From the NCBI GenBank assembly GCA_002763895.1, contig NSLH01000014.1:1-64000 (forward strand): a DNA stretch of 64,000 nucleotides, in the 5' to 3' direction. The notes beneath the pieces are model-generated. The model was not told where the DNA came from. It made no database searches and saw only the letters and a program-made list of their open reading frames with translations. Shown one piece after another: positions 49,509 through 58,264 of the stretch. The position numbers and the translations under genes were made by a program. This stretch comes from [Chlorobium] sp. 445 (lineage in GTDB: Bacteria; Bacteroidota; Chlorobiia; Chlorobiales; Thermochlorobacteraceae). Position 1 is the stretch's first letter. Each line of letters starts with the position of its first letter.

Positions 49509-50775
49509 ATGCAACTGGAAATTCTCTCGATTGGCGACGAATTGCTTATCGGTCAGGTCGTCAATACCAATGCCACTTTTATCTCAAAGGAATTTGATCG
49601 CATTGGCATTGCCACGCGGCGCATTGTTACAATTGGCGATGATAAGCTTGCCATTCAGCAGGAACTTGAACGCGCCTTGGGTGCAGCTGATATCGTAGCA
49701 ATAACGGGCGGCTTAGGTCCAACACATGACGATGTTACCAAAGATGCCCTCGCTGAATTCTTCGGTTTAGAATATGAGTTCAACGAAGAAGCCTATCAAA
49801 ATTGCCTGAAAATCTTTGAGCAGCGTGGCTTGCATATGCCTGATAGCAACCGCTCGCAGGCCATGGTGTTCAAAGGCTGCATGGTCTTGCAGAATTCGTG
49901 CGGCACTGCGCCGGGTATGATTTTGCACCATCTTCCAAATTACGATGGTAAATATGTCGTTATTATGCCTGGTGTGCCAAGTGAGATGCAAGAGATGATG
50001 CACCGCTCTGTGATTCCTTATTTTGCACCGCTTTCAAAGACCTACATTAAGCACACACATCTAATGACGAGCGGCGCTGGCGAGTCACATCTTGCTGAGC
50101 TTATTGGTGATGAAAAAGCTTTTCTTACGCCTAGCTCTACCTTGGCTTACCTGCCACAGACTTCTAGCGTCAATTTGCGCGTAACGACTCGGGGCACAAA
50201 CCGTGAGCAAGTCGAGCGTGAAAATGCCGCAATTGTTGCCACCATCGCAGCACGAATCCAGAAGTATCTTTATGCAACAGACGAGCAATCGCTTGAAGCC
50301 TTTCTTGGCGCCCTGCTCAAACAGCGTGGCTTGAGCATAGCTACAGCAGAATCTTGCACTGGCGGACTTATCGCCCATCGCCTTACGAATGTGCCCGGCT
50401 CTTCTGATTACTTCATTCAAAGCTATGTGGTCTATAACAATCTGGCAAAAGAACGTACATTAGGTGTGCGGCATGAGACGCTGGAGCAATTTGGTGCCGT
50501 GAGCCAAGAAGTTGCGCTCGAAATGGCAAGAGGTTGCTTGCAGCGTTCCGGTGCAGACATTGCCTTAGCGACAACAGGCATTGCCGGACCTACAGGCGGC
50601 ACAGAGACCAAACCTGTTGGTATGCTGTGTCTTGCACTTGCTACTAACGCAAAACTTGGAAACCAAGAAAAAGCTAAAAACGCTTTACTTTGCTAAAGAT
50701 CGACTGCGCAACAAAGAACTCTTTGCACAAGCGGCGTTAGACTGGCTACGCCAAACCCTTGTCAGTGCAGACTAG
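49509..50775 (+). CDS. cinA: CinA-family nicotinamide-nucleotide amidohydrolase, interrupted by a frameshift
   Basis: The N-terminal molybdopterin-binding-like (COG1058) domain is EILSIGDELLIGQVVNTNAT, ITGGLGPTHDDVTKDALAE and VVIMPGVPSEMQEMM. The C-terminal amidohydrolase (PncC) domain is ATAESCTGGLIAHRLTNVPG, SYVVYNNLAKERTLGV and ATTGIAGPTGGTETKPVGM. Near the end a run of five A (50676-50680) throws the frame; with four it reads AKTLYFAKDRLRNKELFAQA to the stop at 50775, 421 residues in total. Bifunctional CinA recycles pyridine nucleotides (NMN deamidation). A TAnnTTTG box (49466-49473) is 36 bases before the ATG. The extended frame starts at 49503. Confidence 0.92.
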
Positions 50776-50813
50776 GACTTGAGAGTTTGACTTTTTTCAA
50801 CTTTAACCTTTTA

Positions 50814-51658
50814 ATGGCTATGCAAATCGGAGACTATCAGATTTTTGCGGTAGAGTGCGAGCGCTTCGCACTTGATGGAGGTGCGATGTTTGGTACTGTG
50901 CCAAAAGCGCTATGGGAAAAAGCAATCCAGCTGATGAAAAAAATCGCATTGAGATGTCCGCCCGCGCCATGCTGATTGTGGGCAATGGCAGAAAAATTTT
51001 AGTCGATACAGGTATGGGGCAAAAGTGGGAGCCCAAATACCGTGAGATGTATAAAATTTCGGATTCCTTTCTTGAGGCAAATTTGCGTCGTGCTGGCGTC
51101 TCTGCTGAAGAGATTACCGATGTGATTCTCACGCACTTGCATTTCGATCATGCTGGCGGCGCAACAAAACTTGTCGATGGCAAACTTGTGCCCACTTTCC
51201 CGAATGCCACCTACTATGTGCAAGAAGCCAACTACAAGTGGGCAATGAATCCGAATGCCCGTGAAAAAGCTAGTTACCTCAAAGAAAATTTTGTACCGCT
51301 CTTAGAGCACAATAAACTTCGCTTTACAAGTGGTGAAGAGGAGCTCTTTCCGGGCGTGCATCTGATGCTCTCTCATGCGCATACTCACGCGCAGCAACTG
51401 GTGCGTGTTACCGACGGCAGCACTTCGGTTTGTTACTGTGGCGATCTTATTCCAACATCATCCCATATTCCACTGCCTTGGGTGATGGGCTATGATCTTT
51501 ATCCGCTTGAGATTATGGAGGAGAAACGCAAACTCTTGGAGCGCGCCGCCGATGAGCATTGGACGCTTTTCTTTGAGCACGACCCGTTCAAAGATGCAGC
51601 AGATGTTATTAGAGGCGAGAGAGGTATCACAAAAAATACGACCTTTTTCATTAACTGA
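50814..51658 (+). CDS. MBL-fold metallo-hydrolase, interrupted by a frameshift
   Basis: Starts MAMQIGDYQIFAVECERFAL with DGGAMFGTVPKALWEK, breaks in a run of five A (50917-50921; six expected) and continues SNPADEKNRIEMSARAMLIV. The metal-binding HxHxDH is THLHFDHAGG, with further ligands in LSHAHTHAQQLV, CGDLIPTS and FFEHDPF. Joined length 281 residues. It resembles lactonase/phosphodiesterase-like MBL proteins without a specific assignment. It starts 38 bases downstream of cinA and may be cotranscribed. Confidence 0.88.
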
Positions 51659-51836
51659 CATGAGCCTGATGATGCTCATCGTTGCTTCTAAAAGTGTGCC
51701 GAGGCTGCGCAAACTTCTTTGAGATGTCTCTCTTTTGCAGACCTTGCACTCATGTTAGGCATCGTGTCTGGAGAATTTTGGTCGGAGCTTGCGGAGTTTT
51801 CGCCAAAATCGCGCCCAAAATTCTTGCTGTGATATA

Positions 51837-51852
51837 TGGCACAAATGTTGTA
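51837..51852 (+). promoter_or_regulatory. Possible sigma-54-like -24/-12 element upstream of gvpA
   Basis: TGGCAC-N5-TTGTA matches the -24 half of the RpoN consensus (TGGCAC-N5-TTGCW) and all but one base of the -12 half. It is 100 bases before gvpA in the 293-base gap that follows the MBL gene. A TAnnTTTG box (51862-51869) nearby is an alternative promoter element. One mismatch in the critical GC makes this uncertain. Confidence 0.25.
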
Positions 51853-51951
51853 GGTTTAATATAGATTTGCTGCGCATTGTTGCCGCCGCAATGCAACGGC
51901 ACGACACAATGACACAGACTTTGGCGGAAACCAAAATCAAACGGAGAGCAC

Positions 51952-52158
51952 ATGGCAATTGAAAAATCCACAGGCTCATCGAGCTTAGCCGAGGTGGTAG
52001 ACCGCATTTTGGACAAAGGTATCGTGATTGATGCGTTTGCCCGCGTCTCGCTGGTCGGCATTGAGCTGGTGTCGGTAGAAGCGCGCGTTGTGATCGCCTC
52101 TGTCGAAACCTACCTCAAGTATGCCGAAGCGATTGGTCTGACAGCAACGGCTGCCTAA
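51952..52158 (+). CDS. gvpA: Gas vesicle structural protein GvpA
   Basis: 68 residues, the main rib-forming shell protein. Typical GvpA sequence: [23 protein letters not shown], then [29 protein letters not shown]. The order helix-strand-strand-helix and the length fit the family. GGAGAG lies just before the ATG. It is the first gene of a plus-strand cluster and is followed by a 154-base gap before the coiled-coil genes; no terminator-like hairpin was seen there. Confidence 0.97.
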   Translation: MAIEKSTGSSSLAEVVDRILDKGIVIDAFARVSLVGIELVSVEARVVIASVETYLKYAEAIGLTATAA

Positions 52159-52312
52159 AGGGGAGAAAGGACGGCTTGCTGATATGCCCTTGCCAGAGTG
52201 CATAGTGCATTTCACCAAGTGCGTTGTTCAGTCCACAGGATTTGAATGCTATTTTGCTCTAACAAAAAGATGTGTGTGATGCACACGTGTCTAAATTAAG
52301 TCTGCAACCATC

Positions 52313-53023
52313 ATGAGCCAGTCTGCCACAACACTCTCAGAATCGCGCCTCTTGCAGATTGAAAAGACCGCGCTCTATGAAGAAGCGCTGCGTGCACTGT
52401 ATCGCGCACTTGACGCTGCCGGTCTTGTCGTCAAAGAGTTGCAAGAGAGCACAAGTTCCTCCATGCTAAGTGAGTATGATGAGGCGCTACGCAAATCGCT
52501 TGCGCAGCATCGTTCTGTGCGCTACAAGGATTTTGAGGCCATCTTCAAGCACGCTTTGCAGACTCAAAAACGCCGTGAAACAGAACTTTCTCTATCTGTG
52601 CGTCAATTCTTATCGGAGCAAACCGAGTTCAGCCAAGAAGTCTTGCGTGAGATTGCCCAGCTACCTGAAACTGAGTCTGCTGAACCCTCTGAACAAGCCC
52701 GCCGCACGGCTGAAGTTACTGCGCTGATGAAGCACTTTGCAGAGTTGCAACAAAAACGCCGTGAGGAATTGCTCCAACTCCTGCGTGAGTTTAGAGCCGA
52801 ACAAGAAGCCTTTTCAGTACAACTGCGTGCCTGTCTTGCACAGGCTAAGGAATTACGGCTCAAGGACCTGAAAACCATGTTTCAGACCTTCCAAGCCGCT
52901 GCTGAAACACGCATTCAGCAAACCCAAGCACGGCGCAAAGAAGTCGCCGAAATGCTTCAACGCTTCAAACTTCAACGCCTAAACCAGTTCAAGGATCGCT
53001 ATGCCAGAAAAAATGATGAGTAG
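52313..53023 (+). CDS. Coiled-coil GvpC-like gas vesicle protein 1
   Basis: 236 residues, nearly all helical, rich in Gln, Arg, Glu and Leu, without membrane segments. An internal repeat is visible: residues 59-78 (LRKSLAQHRSVRYKDFEAIF) and 171-190 (LRACLAQAKELRLKDLKTMF) share LR-LAQ-R-KD-F, 112 residues apart. Between and after them come similar 30-odd-residue amphipathic units (VRQFLSEQTEF, LLREFRAEQEAF, MLQRFKLQ). This resembles GvpC, which wraps the outside of the shell and strengthens it, but sequence identity to known GvpC was not tested. It overlaps the next gene by 23 bases. Confidence 0.65.
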   Translation: MSQSATTLSESRLLQIEKTALYEEALRALYRALDAAGLVVKELQESTSSSMLSEYDEALRKSLAQHRSVRYKDFEAIFKHALQTQKRRETELSLSVRQFLSEQTEFSQEVLREIAQLPETESAEPSEQARRTAEVTALMKHFAELQQKRREELLQLLREFRAEQEAFSVQLRACLAQAKELRLKDLKTMFQTFQAAAETRIQQTQARRKEVAEMLQRFKLQRLNQFKDRYARKNDE

Positions 53024-53669
53024 TTCCAGCGGCGCCTCGATGCGCACGATCGTAGAAAATATCAAGTCCGCTCGTCAAGAGCGCGCGCGCCGTGCCCTTG
53101 AACGCACAGAATCCGTCAAGCATATCAAGAGTGACACCAAGTTGCTTTTGCAAGACATTAATGACTTGCGTGAGCAGATACGCAAAGACAATGCGCGACG
53201 CAAAAAGCAAATGGAAACTATGCTGGCGCAACATCAATCTGAACTGCGCGCCACAGTGCAGCAACTTATGCGCGTCTACCAGCAGTTTATCTTGCGCCTG
53301 CAGGCTGAGCATCAGCAGCTCAAGCAGGACTTAGACCAGAAAGCCCGGCAAGTGCGCGCAACTCTCAAGGCCAACGAAGAAAAACGCATGAACGTGCAAC
53401 AGGCTTTGATGCAAGAGATTCACCGCCTTATTCAAGCAAAACAGCAAGATGTGCGCCGTATCAAAGCCGATGTGCAAACACTCAAAAATCAGACGACTGC
53501 GATGATGTTGGCTTATGCCAATGAACACAAAGAAAACCAAGCAATCTGGGCAGAACTCTCCTCAAGTGCACCTAAACGAAAGCCCTCTCTGCCGAACGTT
53601 GCAGCAGAGCCAAGTGAGGCAGAAAAACAATTTGCTATCAGCATTCCTTTCGCTAAGCAAAAACGATAA
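53001..53669 (+). CDS. Coiled-coil gas vesicle-associated protein 2
   Basis: 222 residues. A Ser-rich start is followed by a long heptad-like helix (about residues 20-190; SARQERARRALERTESVKHI, LLLQDINDLREQIRKDNARR, LRLQAEHQQLKQDLDQKARQ) and a Pro/Ala-rich tail. It has no membrane segment and no recognised catalytic motif. It starts inside the end of the GvpC-like gene, so the two are translationally coupled. It may be a second shell-associated GvpC-like protein or an assembly scaffold. gvpN follows 66 bases downstream. Confidence 0.6.
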   Translation: MPEKMMSSSSGASMRTIVENIKSARQERARRALERTESVKHIKSDTKLLLQDINDLREQIRKDNARRKKQMETMLAQHQSELRATVQQLMRVYQQFILRLQAEHQQLKQDLDQKARQVRATLKANEEKRMNVQQALMQEIHRLIQAKQQDVRRIKADVQTLKNQTTAMMLAYANEHKENQAIWAELSSSAPKRKPSLPNVAAEPSEAEKQFAISIPFAKQKR

Positions 53670-53735
53670 GTTTACTGCTGAAATTGGCGATATGGTAACT
53701 CTACTACTTAAACTTGAAACAAGGACTCGTGAGCG

Positions 53736-54743
53736 ATGAATGAAGATATTAGCACGGTCATAGAAGCCTCGCCCCTACCTGATTTTGTTGAGACCAAGTA
53801 TGTCAAAGATTTGACCTACCGCGCCTTGACTTACATTGAAGCGGGGTTTCCGATTCACTTGCGTGGTGCTAGCGGCACAGGCAAAACCACGCTTGCGATG
53901 CACATTGCAAGCAAAATCGGCAGACCTATCGTGATGCTGCATGGTGATGCCGAGTATAAAACCAGCGACCTTGTCGGCGGTGAGTTTGGCTATCACAGCC
54001 GCAGGGTCGTCGACCGCTTTCAATCGCGTGTGCTCAAAGTCGAGGAAGATTTTGCTAAACGTTGGGTCGATAGCCGCCTGACGATTGCCTGCAAATACGG
54101 CTTTACCTTGCTCTATGATGAATTTACACGCTCACGTGCCGAAGCCAACAACGTCCTGCTCTCTGTCTTGCAAGAAAAAATCTTGGATATTCCTGCAGGC
54201 AGAACAGGTGAAGATGGCTATCTGAAAGTGCATCCGAATTTCGTAGGCATTTTCACGAGCAATCCTGAAGAATACGCTGGGGTGCACAAAGCCGCTGATG
54301 CGCTGCGCGACCGCATGGTTACAATCGACTTAGACTACCCAGATTTTGAGACCGAAGTGGCTATTGTTATTGCCAAGTCAAAAATTCCTCAGCCTGATGC
54401 TGAAGAGATCGTTGGTATTGTCCGTGCTTTGCGCGAGAGCGGTCGCTGCGAGTTTGCACCGACGGTGCGCGCTGCAATTATGATTTCTAAGACGCTGATG
54501 GTGCAGCGTACCAAAATTTATCAACCGCCGAACTTCTTTATGAGCGTCTGCCAAGATGTCTTGGCTTCAGAGACAAGTCGGATCGGCTCTCGCACCAATC
54601 AAGAGGAAATTCGCATCCTTGTCAAAAAGTTAGTAGAGCGCTCGCGTCTCTATTTGGAGTCCTCACTCAGTGGCAAGGTCGGTCTTAGTCGAAATGCTGA
54701 AGCCAATTTACATATCTTACGCTCTGAAAAACTGGCAAAGTAA
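53736..54743 (+). CDS. gvpN: Gas vesicle protein GvpN (AAA+ ATPase)
   Basis: 335 residues of the MoxR-like AAA+ group. The Walker A is RGASGTGKTTLAMHIA, followed by VMLHGDAEYKTSDLVGGEFG. The Walker B-like segment is LLYDEFTRSRAEANNVLLSVL, sensor 1 is GIFTSNPEEYAGVHKAADALRD, and a lid domain follows. GvpN is needed for normal gas vesicle enlargement. It is close to the coiled-coil gene upstream and gvpO downstream (nine bases). Confidence 0.95.
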   Translation: MNEDISTVIEASPLPDFVETKYVKDLTYRALTYIEAGFPIHLRGASGTGKTTLAMHIASKIGRPIVMLHGDAEYKTSDLVGGEFGYHSRRVVDRFQSRVLKVEEDFAKRWVDSRLTIACKYGFTLLYDEFTRSRAEANNVLLSVLQEKILDIPAGRTGEDGYLKVHPNFVGIFTSNPEEYAGVHKAADALRDRMVTIDLDYPDFETEVAIVIAKSKIPQPDAEEIVGIVRALRESGRCEFAPTVRAAIMISKTLMVQRTKIYQPPNFFMSVCQDVLASETSRIGSRTNQEEIRILVKKLVERSRLYLESSLSGKVGLSRNAEANLHILRSEKLAK

Positions 54744-54752
54744 AAGTCAGCG

Positions 54753-55004
54753 ATGGGTTTTGAAGAAGCAGCTAAAAAGTTAGTCTCTTTCGTTAGCACC
54801 ATGACCGGCAACACAGCAAAACTTGTCAAGCTCGAAAAAGTCCCTGAGGGCTGGTTGGGCTATGCAGAAGTCTATGAAGAAAGCGCGTTTATTAAGTCTG
54901 TCGGTCTGCCAAGTAAGGTGATGGATCGAAACATCTACGAAGTCAAAATGAATGCCTCGCTGGAAGTCACTGCCTTTGCACGCAAAACGAATTTTGAGCC
55001 CTGA
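54753..55004 (+). CDS. gvpO: Gas vesicle protein GvpO
   Basis: 83 residues. The family pattern GW-(V)EV-E followed by YEV and a final AR is seen as PEGWLGYAEVYEESAFIKSV and NIYEVKMNASLEVTAFARKT. GvpO is a minor accessory protein required for vesicle formation in haloarchaea. Its stop overlaps the next start (TGATG). Confidence 0.83.
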   Translation: MGFEEAAKKLVSFVSTMTGNTAKLVKLEKVPEGWLGYAEVYEESAFIKSVGLPSKVMDRNIYEVKMNASLEVTAFARKTNFEP

Positions 55005-55327
55005 TGAGCAAGGACATTACTTATTCCACAAGCAGCAGCACCCTTGCTGAAATTTTGGAGCGCGTTTTAGACAAAGGCGTTGTTATTGCAGGTGATATCA
55101 AAGTAAATTTGGCTGATGTTGAACTGCTCAACATTAAGATTCGCTTGATTGTCTGCTCCGTTGATAAAGCCTTACAAATGGGAATCAATTGGTGGCAAAG
55201 TGACCCGATGCTCTCGACAGAGGCAAGAACAAAGGAACTTGAAGCAGAAAACAGCGCGCTGAAAGCGCGGCTCGATGCACTCGAAAAACAACTTGCTGCA
55301 CTTTTGCCACCCAGCGCACAAAAATGA
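55004..55327 (+). CDS. gvpJ: Gas vesicle protein GvpJ (GvpA-family minor shell protein)
   Basis: 107 residues. The first 70 are a GvpA-like domain (SSTLAEILERVLDKGVVIAG, VNLADVELLNIKIRLIVCSV) and the remainder is a hydrophilic, helical tail (ELEAENSALKARLDALEKQL) not found in GvpA. GvpA-related minor proteins J, M and S start or cap the vesicle. J is the best guess from the tail and position, but S or M cannot be excluded. It overlaps gvpO by one base. Confidence 0.85.
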   Translation: MSKDITYSTSSSTLAEILERVLDKGVVIAGDIKVNLADVELLNIKIRLIVCSVDKALQMGINWWQSDPMLSTEARTKELEAENSALKARLDALEKQLAALLPPSAQK

Positions 55328-55347
55328 ACTCTTAACTCTGACCGACT

Positions 55348-55647
55348 ATGGCAACCATCAAGACCGTCAGCGCGATTAAATCAGCGCGAAGCCTCAAACG
55401 CATTCCACGCTCCAAGACTGCCAGACCTATCGGCACCAGTGGAAACTACCTCAATCTCTATGTGCTCTCCACAGAAAAAGAACGTCTCGAAAAAGAACTT
55501 GCGACAATTGAGCGTCGGCGCAGTGAAATCGTCAAGCAACTTGCCAACGTCATGAAAGAAATCGAAGATATCACAAAAAAGCACTTCAAAGACACCGAGA
55601 AAAAGCAACCAGACAAGCCGTTCAAAACGGTTTCGCTGAACTACTAA
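55348..55647 (+). CDS. Small gas vesicle cluster protein, GvpV-like
   Basis: 99 residues. A basic N-terminus (SARSLKRIPRSKTARP) leads to a pattern YLNLYVLSTEKERLEKELAT and IERRRSEIVKQLANVMKEIE that resembles cyanobacterial GvpV (Tyr-Leu-X-Leu-Tyr, then EKxRLxxEL and ERRR). Match is by eye only. It sits between gvpJ and the Hsp20-like gene and is likely part of the same operon. GvpV function is not well defined. Confidence 0.65.
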   Translation: MATIKTVSAIKSARSLKRIPRSKTARPIGTSGNYLNLYVLSTEKERLEKELATIERRRSEIVKQLANVMKEIEDITKKHFKDTEKKQPDKPFKTVSLNY

Positions 55648-55666
55648 TCCAAGACTTTCAAGCGCT

Positions 55667-56182
55667 ATGGCACAGGAAAAATCAAACTCGAACGATCCGA
55701 TTGGCAGCATCTTGGAGAGCATTGAGCGCCTGGCTAAACTTGCTGAGAATTTGCAGCAAAAGGCCGAGACATTCTCCAAAGCAGGTGAAATTGACTTAAG
55801 TCGCATCAAAGAAGGACTGAAAGCAAGTTACAATATCTCTTTCAAGACAGCCAGGGGCAGCGTGCAGCGCACCGCCTCAAGCGCATTTGCTAAAACTGCA
55901 TCTCAGAAAAAAAGCGATGCGAACCCCATGCCCGCGCGACTTGAGCCCGAAGTAGACTTGTTCGTAGAAGACACAACAATCAAAATCTATGCACAACTGC
56001 CCGGCGTTTCCGAAAAGGATATTCATCTTGCGCTCCGTGATGATATGCTTGAACTTGAAGCCAAAGGCATAGATCGCATATTTTACAAAGAACTTTTGCT
56101 CCCCAAACCAGTTCAGCCTGATTCTCTTCAAACCCGCTTTCACAATGGGATTTTGGAAATCACGCTAATCCTTGAGGTCTGA
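55667..56182 (+). CDS. gvpH: Gas vesicle protein GvpH-like (Hsp20/alpha-crystallin domain)
   Basis: 171 residues. The N-terminal part (ILESIERLAKLAENLQQKAE) is amphipathic and resembles GvpH leaders. The C-terminal 85 residues form an Hsp20-like beta-sandwich: EVDLFVEDTTIKIYAQLPGV, SEKDIHLALRDDMLELEA and FHNGILEITLILEV. GvpH-type proteins are thought to act as chaperones for the hydrophobic shell subunits. It is the last recognisable gene of the cluster; no gvpF/L, gvpG or gvpK follows. Confidence 0.78.
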   Translation: MAQEKSNSNDPIGSILESIERLAKLAENLQQKAETFSKAGEIDLSRIKEGLKASYNISFKTARGSVQRTASSAFAKTASQKKSDANPMPARLEPEVDLFVEDTTIKIYAQLPGVSEKDIHLALRDDMLELEAKGIDRIFYKELLLPKPVQPDSLQTRFHNGILEITLILEV

Positions 56183-56348
56183 ACCGACATAGAGCACCAT
56201 ACTCCCAAACGCCTCCTTGAAGTTGATAAAATGACCTCTTAGATATTTAGGGCGGTTCTGTAAATTTGTGTTTCCTTGAGGTCCACGTACAGTAGCAATT
56301 TCTTGGACATGCGCCCGTGTAGAAAAAACACAACTTCACAATACATGC

Positions 56349-57170
56349 ATGAAGAAATTTGGCAAATTACTTCTTCTGATGATCATCTTGCAGCTCTTAC
56401 AGTCAAGTTTTCCACACTCCACAGACGCTCAAACCGCCTCACAAACGGTATTAGAGGAAACGGGACTTTGGAATGGCTTGTATATTAAAGCAAAGTTCTC
56501 CAAAACATTCGGCTACTATGCTGAACACCACTATCGGCTGAGAAATCGCGCTGATAATGTCTCGTCTTTTATTGGACGCACGCGCCAGCTGTACAACAGA
56601 GCTGGTATCAACATTTTTTTTAACGACAACTTCGAGGCAGTTATAGGTCCTACACTTGTGCTTAACTTTACGCCTGAACCGGGCAATGCACGTTTTGAGA
56701 ATGTTACGCTGGAACCTCGTATCTGGCATCAGTGGCTCTTTATCATGCCTATGGGTCGCGTGAAAATTTTCCATCAATTTAGGTTTGAGCACCGCTGGCG
56801 AAGAAGCAACGTGATTGGTTCAGAGTATGACTTTACCAATCGCTATCGCTACAAATTTTTTGCCTACATTCCACTCAACAAAGAAACCATTGAAGAAAAC
56901 ACCCTGTTCTTTTCACCGAGTGCAGAGATCTTCTTACAGTCCGGAGCATCTATTGTCCAAAATCCATTTGAAGATTTCAGAACCTACAATGGCTTTGGCT
57001 ATGTGCTGAATTCTAGCCTTACATTTTTTGTTGGACATATGTGGACAATCGGTCAAAGTACATCAGGCTTTGAGTATAAGACGACGCATATCATTAGGCT
57101 CAATCTTTTTTGGGGTCTCGATTTGAGAGACTTGGATAGCAAAGTTCCACCTATTAACCTAGGATACTAA
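56349..57170 (+). CDS. DUF2490 outer membrane protein
   Basis: 273 residues with a signal peptide (LLLLMIILQLLQSSFPHSTD, cleavage near DAQ). The mature part is beta-rich and matches the DUF2490 layout: FSKTFGYYAEHHYRLRNRAD, EPRIWHQWLFIMPMGRVKIF, QFRFEHRWRRSNVIGSEYDF and a Phe/Tyr-rich C-terminus ending LGY. The family is common in Bacteroidota, predicted to form a small outer-membrane barrel, with no known function. The MORN gene starts six bases after its stop. Confidence 0.82.
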   Translation: MKKFGKLLLLMIILQLLQSSFPHSTDAQTASQTVLEETGLWNGLYIKAKFSKTFGYYAEHHYRLRNRADNVSSFIGRTRQLYNRAGINIFFNDNFEAVIGPTLVLNFTPEPGNARFENVTLEPRIWHQWLFIMPMGRVKIFHQFRFEHRWRRSNVIGSEYDFTNRYRYKFFAYIPLNKETIEENTLFFSPSAEIFLQSGASIVQNPFEDFRTYNGFGYVLNSSLTFFVGHMWTIGQSTSGFEYKTTHIIRLNLFWGLDLRDLDSKVPPINLGY

Positions 57171-57176
57171 ACTCTG

Positions 57177-58025
57177 ATGCATCGAATCACAAAATGGTTT
57201 TTACCTGTTGCAACTGCCCTTGCTTTTCTGCTTGCTGGCTATCTCTATCTAGATCGGGCAAGTCTAAAAACTCAAATAGCTCACAAAACCAAAGAAGCCG
57301 AGCAACAACAAGGTGAGTTGGAACAATATAGGGCGCTCAAAACTTCACTTAGGGACCTACTAAAACTAAAGACAAATCGTACCCTTTCAGATGACAGTTT
57401 GGACGATGCACAATTGCTTGCAGAATTACGCCATGCACTGGCAAACTTCAAACGTACAAATGACTCTTTGGGGAAAAATTTAGCGGAGAAAGTAAGCCAA
57501 ACGGCTTTGCTCAGCATGCAAGTACAGCACTTGCAGAGCACCTTGCATGGGCTTCAGGCTGAGAAGGCTTTCATTTTACACCAACTTGATGCGACACATC
57601 ATGAAGTGGATAGCCTGTATCAGGCCTTAACCAGAACCAAGAAGATGCTCGATGACATGAAGCTCGACAGTCTCACTTTCATCTCTCCAAAAGGTGCAAC
57701 TGTATCGTACTATGGGAAAGTCTTGAATGGTAAGCCTTTTGGTTTCGGCATTGGTTTTTACAAAGGTAAAGGCTATTACATTGGAGAGTGGAACAACAAC
57801 ATGCGCCACGGTCAAGGCAAACATGTTTATCTCAATGGCGATATCTACGAAGGTGAGTTTGTCAACGACCAGCGAGAAGGCTATGGCGTCTACCGTTATG
57901 CTTCTGGTGAGCTTTATGAAGGCGAATGGAAAGCGGATTTGATGAATGGCATGGGCAAGTTTACGTTCAAAGATGGTGATGTGCAAAGCGGGATTTGGCA
58001 AGAAGGCAAGATGAAGAATAACTAA
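57177..58025 (+). CDS. MORN-repeat protein with N-terminal membrane anchor and coiled coil
   Basis: 282 residues. A membrane helix (WFLPVATALAFLLAGYLYL) is followed by a coiled coil (about residues 30-165), then three or four MORN repeats: YYIGEWNNNMRHGQGKHVYL, YEGEFVNDQREGYGVYRYAS and YEGEWKADLMNGMGKFTFKD. MORN repeats often bind lipids or act as scaffolds. The topology is probably N-in with the repeats outside the cytoplasm. It is tightly linked to the DUF2490 gene, suggesting an envelope pair. Confidence 0.88.
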   Translation: MHRITKWFLPVATALAFLLAGYLYLDRASLKTQIAHKTKEAEQQQGELEQYRALKTSLRDLLKLKTNRTLSDDSLDDAQLLAELRHALANFKRTNDSLGKNLAEKVSQTALLSMQVQHLQSTLHGLQAEKAFILHQLDATHHEVDSLYQALTRTKKMLDDMKLDSLTFISPKGATVSYYGKVLNGKPFGFGIGFYKGKGYYIGEWNNNMRHGQGKHVYLNGDIYEGEFVNDQREGYGVYRYASGELYEGEWKADLMNGMGKFTFKDGDVQSGIWQEGKMKNN

Positions 58026-58040
58026 CGCAATAAACCTAAC

Positions 58041-58253
58041 ATGATGCTTTACTCTACACTTACCTGCCCAAATTGTGGCTACCAAACACAGGAAGCTATG
58101 CCTGAAGCAGCATGCTTGTATTTTTACGTGTGCGAAAACTGCAAAGTGCTTCTCAAACCCAAGCCCGGTGATTGTTGCGTCTTTTGTAGCTATGGCAGTG
58201 TAAAGTGCCCACCAAAGCAAGCCCAATCGTCAAACTGCCACCCGCTTTCCTAA
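58041..58253 (+). CDS. GDCCVxC-domain small protein
   Basis: 70 residues with nine or so Cys residues. It has a zinc-ribbon-like CPNCGYQTQE and YVCENCKVLL, then the signature KPGDCCVFCSYGSVKCPP. The GDCCVxC family, some members of which are selenoproteins, often occurs near metal or mercury genes. Here Cys, not selenocysteine, is encoded. Its 3' end overlaps the longer reading frame of the next gene but not its likely start at 58265. Confidence 0.85.
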   Translation: MMLYSTLTCPNCGYQTQEAMPEAACLYFYVCENCKVLLKPKPGDCCVFCSYGSVKCPPKQAQSSNCHPLS

Positions 58254-58264
58254 CCGGTGCTTGC

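Noticed and set aside
53515-53739. Overlapping ORF ending in MVTLLLKLETRTRER between coiled-coil gene 2 and gvpN, considered as a gvpK or gvpG relic
   Set aside because: Only the last residues are outside the upstream gene, there is no start signal and the resemblance to GvpK is too short.
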